The notes beneath the pieces were generated by a model. That model was not told the origin of the DNA. It made no database searches and was given only the letters and a program-made list of their open reading frames with translations. Source: DAIMZI01 sp036734025 (lineage in GTDB: Bacteria; Pseudomonadota; Alphaproteobacteria; Rhizobiales; Rhodomicrobiaceae). Taken from it: a stretch of DNA of 64,000 nucleotides. Shown here in pieces: positions 62,069 through 64,000 of this stretch; positions within the stretch are counted from its first letter, which is position 1, and each line of letters opens with the position of its first letter. Location: the NCBI GenBank assembly GCA_036734025.1, contig DAIMZI010000002.1, forward strand, positions 1 through 64,000. Reading direction: 5' to 3'. The translations under genes and the position numbers were made by a program.

Positions 62069-62765
62069 AATCTGCCAGCAGCGACCAGCGGCGCACATAA
62101 AGCCGGTCAAGCGCAACGCGCTTGTTATAGCTCAGGCTGGAGCGCCCGCTTACCTGCCAGAGGCCGGTAAGGCCGGGACGCACGGCCAGATAATAGCGTG
62201 CGCTCGATGCGTACCGGGCAAGCTCACCAACCACGACAGGGCGCGGCCCGACACAGCTCATTTCCCCGCGCAGCACATTCCAGATCTGCGGCAGTTCATC
62301 GATGCTCGTCTTGCGCAGGACATGGCCAAGCGGCGTGATGCGCGGGTCCTGTTCGAGCTTCTGGCCGGTACGCCACTGCTCGGCCAGATCGGGCCGGCGC
62401 GCGAGCAGGTTCTCAAGCGCCTGCTCTGAATCGGTCACCATCGTGCGGAACTTGTAGCAGGTGAAGGCACGCCCGCCAAAACCGACACGGGTGTGCGCAT
62501 ACAGTACCGGCCCGCCCATCGACAGGCGTACGGCAAGGGCAGCGATGATCATCAGCGGTGAAAGCACGATAAGCGCGACAGATGCGATGACGATATCGAG
62601 CGCGCGCTTGATCAGGCCGCCTTTCGGGCCGGCGATGGATGCACTGCCGACGCCCTCCTGGCGTGCAGCCGAGCGGTTGCCCGCAAGCCAGCCATCAATC
62701 TCTGCCAAGGAAGCTGCTTGTGTATTCCGGGCCGTGTAAGGGCGATATGATGATATGTATGACAT
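62013..62765 (-). CDS. exoY: Undecaprenyl-phosphate sugar phosphotransferase (ExoY-type)
   Basis: The 250-residue priming enzyme attaches the first sugar-phosphate to the lipid carrier. It has a transmembrane helix (about 55-80) and the bacterial sugar transferase signature: YKFRTMVTDSE, DPRITPLGHVLRKTSIDELP, WNVLRGEMSCVGPRP and RPGLTGLWQVSGRS. The DELPQ and RPGLTG motifs are conserved catalytic segments. It probably starts EPS synthesis with a hexose (galactose in succinoglycan). Confidence 0.9.
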   Translation of the reverse strand: MSYISSYRPYTARNTQAASLAEIDGWLAGNRSAARQEGVGSASIAGPKGGLIKRALDIVIASVALIVLSPLMIIAALAVRLSMGGPVLYAHTRVGFGGRAFTCYKFRTMVTDSEQALENLLARRPDLAEQWRTGQKLEQDPRITPLGHVLRKTSIDELPQIWNVLRGEMSCVGPRPVVVGELARYASSARYYLAVRPGLTGLWQVSGRSSLSYNKRVALDRLYVRRWSLLADFKILLATIPAVMRTDQTG

Positions 62766-63077
62766 TGTCCGGGTCGCATTTTTCTGTTTTCACCGGTGCG
62801 GTGAGCGCGAATGTCAAATGACTCGTGCGTTAAGAGAGTTTTAACGGAGATGAAGACCCGGTTAAATTGTCCATCAAGCCATCCGTCCCAAGCATTCCGA
62901 ACTATCGAATAGTCCAAAAGTACGAGTTTTCGTGTCATATTGAACATTGCCGGTCTTGGCGAACTCCAGATTAACGGTCTGTTCACCAATTTCGTTAAAC
63001 CTGTACACTTGTTACGGGCTTGACCGGCTGGTCTTGCACAGCCGCAAGTGAGGCCACGGGGCGGATGGGGACAGACA
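62766..63077. promoter_or_regulatory. Divergent control region of exoY and the FlgE-like gene
   Basis: The 312-bp region is AT-richer than its flanks. GTTAA or its complement TTAAC occurs five times (62829, 62841, 62861, 62971, 62994), often in a GTTAAA or TTAACGG context. They could be binding sites of an exo regulator; no known consensus is matched with confidence. No ORF is supported. Confidence 0.4.
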
Positions 63078-63995
63078 ATGGGCGATACCAACATCCTCGC
63101 AGATGCGATTGCGCCTGTCGGACAGCCGATCGCTCGGCCTGACGACATCGGCGCGTCGGTGCGCGGGTCTGCGCCGTCCATACACGACAATGCGACACCC
63201 GATATCTGCGTGCTCGCTGCGCGGCTGCGTTCGCTCAATGGCGGTTCGCCATCATTCGAGCCGACGCCTGTCTTCACCGACCAGCTCGATTTCACTTCCG
63301 ATGCCGCCGGCTATCTTTGCAATTCGCAGGGCCTGTATCTGGTTGGCCCGTGTTCATCGGCGCGCAGCGGCCAGCTGGAGCCCATCCGTCTGGTGCACGC
63401 TCACCAGATGCCCACACGCCCGACCCGCCTGATCAGCTATGACGCCAATCTTCCGACGCATCCCGTGGCGGGGACAGCGCCGATCGGCGGCGGCTCGCTC
63501 AAGGCGCTGGGCGAAGATGGGGAGGAATGGTTGGTGATGCTGCGCTGGACAATGCTGGCGGAGGCGCGCCGCGGCGCCGCGAGCGTGTGGCGTCTCGGCT
63601 ACCTGATGGCCGGGCGCGCGGACCATCGGCATATCCGCTCCGGCTGGCAGGACCTTGATCATGATTTCGGCTTCACGCACGATGGCCGCCTGCTGCCGCC
63701 GCCGGCTCGCGAGGATGCTGCGCGCCCCGCCAGAAGCGTGCCGCGCTTCATCGAACTGACGAGTGGCAGACGCGGCTTGACGCTGGAGATTACCGGTCTC
63801 ACCAGGTTTCCTGACAGCAGCGGCCTTGTGACAATCCGCGAGCTTGCCCACGACGGTATGGCCGCGGGCACACTGAGCCAACTCGTCATTACCGGCTGCG
63901 GCGCGGTGCTGGCGCATTATTCGAACGGGGTACGCATCAAGGCCGGGACGGCGCTCACCTCACGTAATATTGAGGCCGCCCAGGGCGCCGCGTGA
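63078..63995 (+). CDS. Orphan protein with flagellar-hook (FlgE)-like core
   Basis: The 305-residue protein has no signal peptide. Its middle matches the FlgE pattern: FTSDAAGYLCNSQGLYLVG, SGQLEPI, YDANLPTHPV, then LTLEITGLTRFPDSSG, IRELAHDGMAAGTLSQLVI and AHYSNG. However, the N-terminal rod segment (ANNIANV-type) and the C-terminal assembly helix of hook proteins are missing. I therefore call it FlgE-like with unknown role; it may be a remnant or a repurposed beta-fold protein. ATG 63078 has GGGGA 6 nt upstream. The stop is 5 bp before the window end. Confidence 0.55.
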   Translation: MGDTNILADAIAPVGQPIARPDDIGASVRGSAPSIHDNATPDICVLAARLRSLNGGSPSFEPTPVFTDQLDFTSDAAGYLCNSQGLYLVGPCSSARSGQLEPIRLVHAHQMPTRPTRLISYDANLPTHPVAGTAPIGGGSLKALGEDGEEWLVMLRWTMLAEARRGAASVWRLGYLMAGRADHRHIRSGWQDLDHDFGFTHDGRLLPPPAREDAARPARSVPRFIELTSGRRGLTLEITGLTRFPDSSGLVTIRELAHDGMAAGTLSQLVITGCGAVLAHYSNGVRIKAGTALTSRNIEAAQGAA

Positions 63996-64000
63996 GCGCG

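Overview
The window is high-GC alphaproteobacterial DNA. Several features point towards Hyphomicrobiales (Rhizobiales). They are an aconitase next to a DUF1223 gene, the DUF177-plsX-fabH-ihfA-merR block, a Porin_2-type porin, a malonate (mat) cluster with a TRAP transporter, a succinoglycan-like exo cluster, and an interspersed repeat that resembles rhizobial intergenic elements. No integrase, transposase, phage module or CRISPR array was seen. The order-level assignment is an inference.

Layout. 1-2285: 3' end of acnA, a DUF1223 secreted protein and an EVE-domain protein. 2336-11856 (minus strand): a five-gene operon with two circularly permuted ATP-grasp domains, two alpha-E domains (one fused to an ATP-grasp) and two transglutaminase-like proteins. 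This looks like a predicted peptide-ligation/modification system of unknown product. 12124-22207: alpha/beta hydrolase, the pbpC/alpha-2-macroglobulin pair, an SDR oxidoreductase, a small DUF2892-like membrane protein and bamE. 22370-27199: cytochrome bc1 assembly chaperone, DUF177, plsX, fabH, ihfA, a MerR regulator and tRNA-Pro(GGG). 27624-32761: a compact four-gene chaperone-usher pilus operon with spore-coat-U-like subunits.

32806-39898: a complete malonate utilisation locus. matB (malonyl-CoA synthetase) and matR (GntR regulator) run leftward. A TRAP transporter (binding protein, small and large permease) and malonyl-CoA decarboxylase run rightward. Malonate would be imported, activated to malonyl-CoA and decarboxylated to acetyl-CoA. 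Between the binding protein and the small permease lies a tandem array of 18-bp near-palindromic repeats, the most unusual non-coding structure in the window.

40302-43806: porin with a strong terminator, DUF2892 protein and glmU, followed by a rhizobial-type intergenic repeat. 44339-62765: an exopolysaccharide cluster with a regulator whose receiver domain is degenerate, a DUF4910 protein and an epimerase, Wzz-like and outer-membrane export proteins, six glycosyltransferases plus an ExoY-type priming transferase, a Wzy-like polymerase, a Wzx flippase, a GH16 glycanase and a methyltransferase. The set parallels the S. meliloti exo genes (Y, A, L, M, O, U/W, T, Q, F, K), but no tyrosine-kinase domain is seen. 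The window ends with an orphan protein whose middle matches the flagellar hook (FlgE) fold without its terminal assembly segments.
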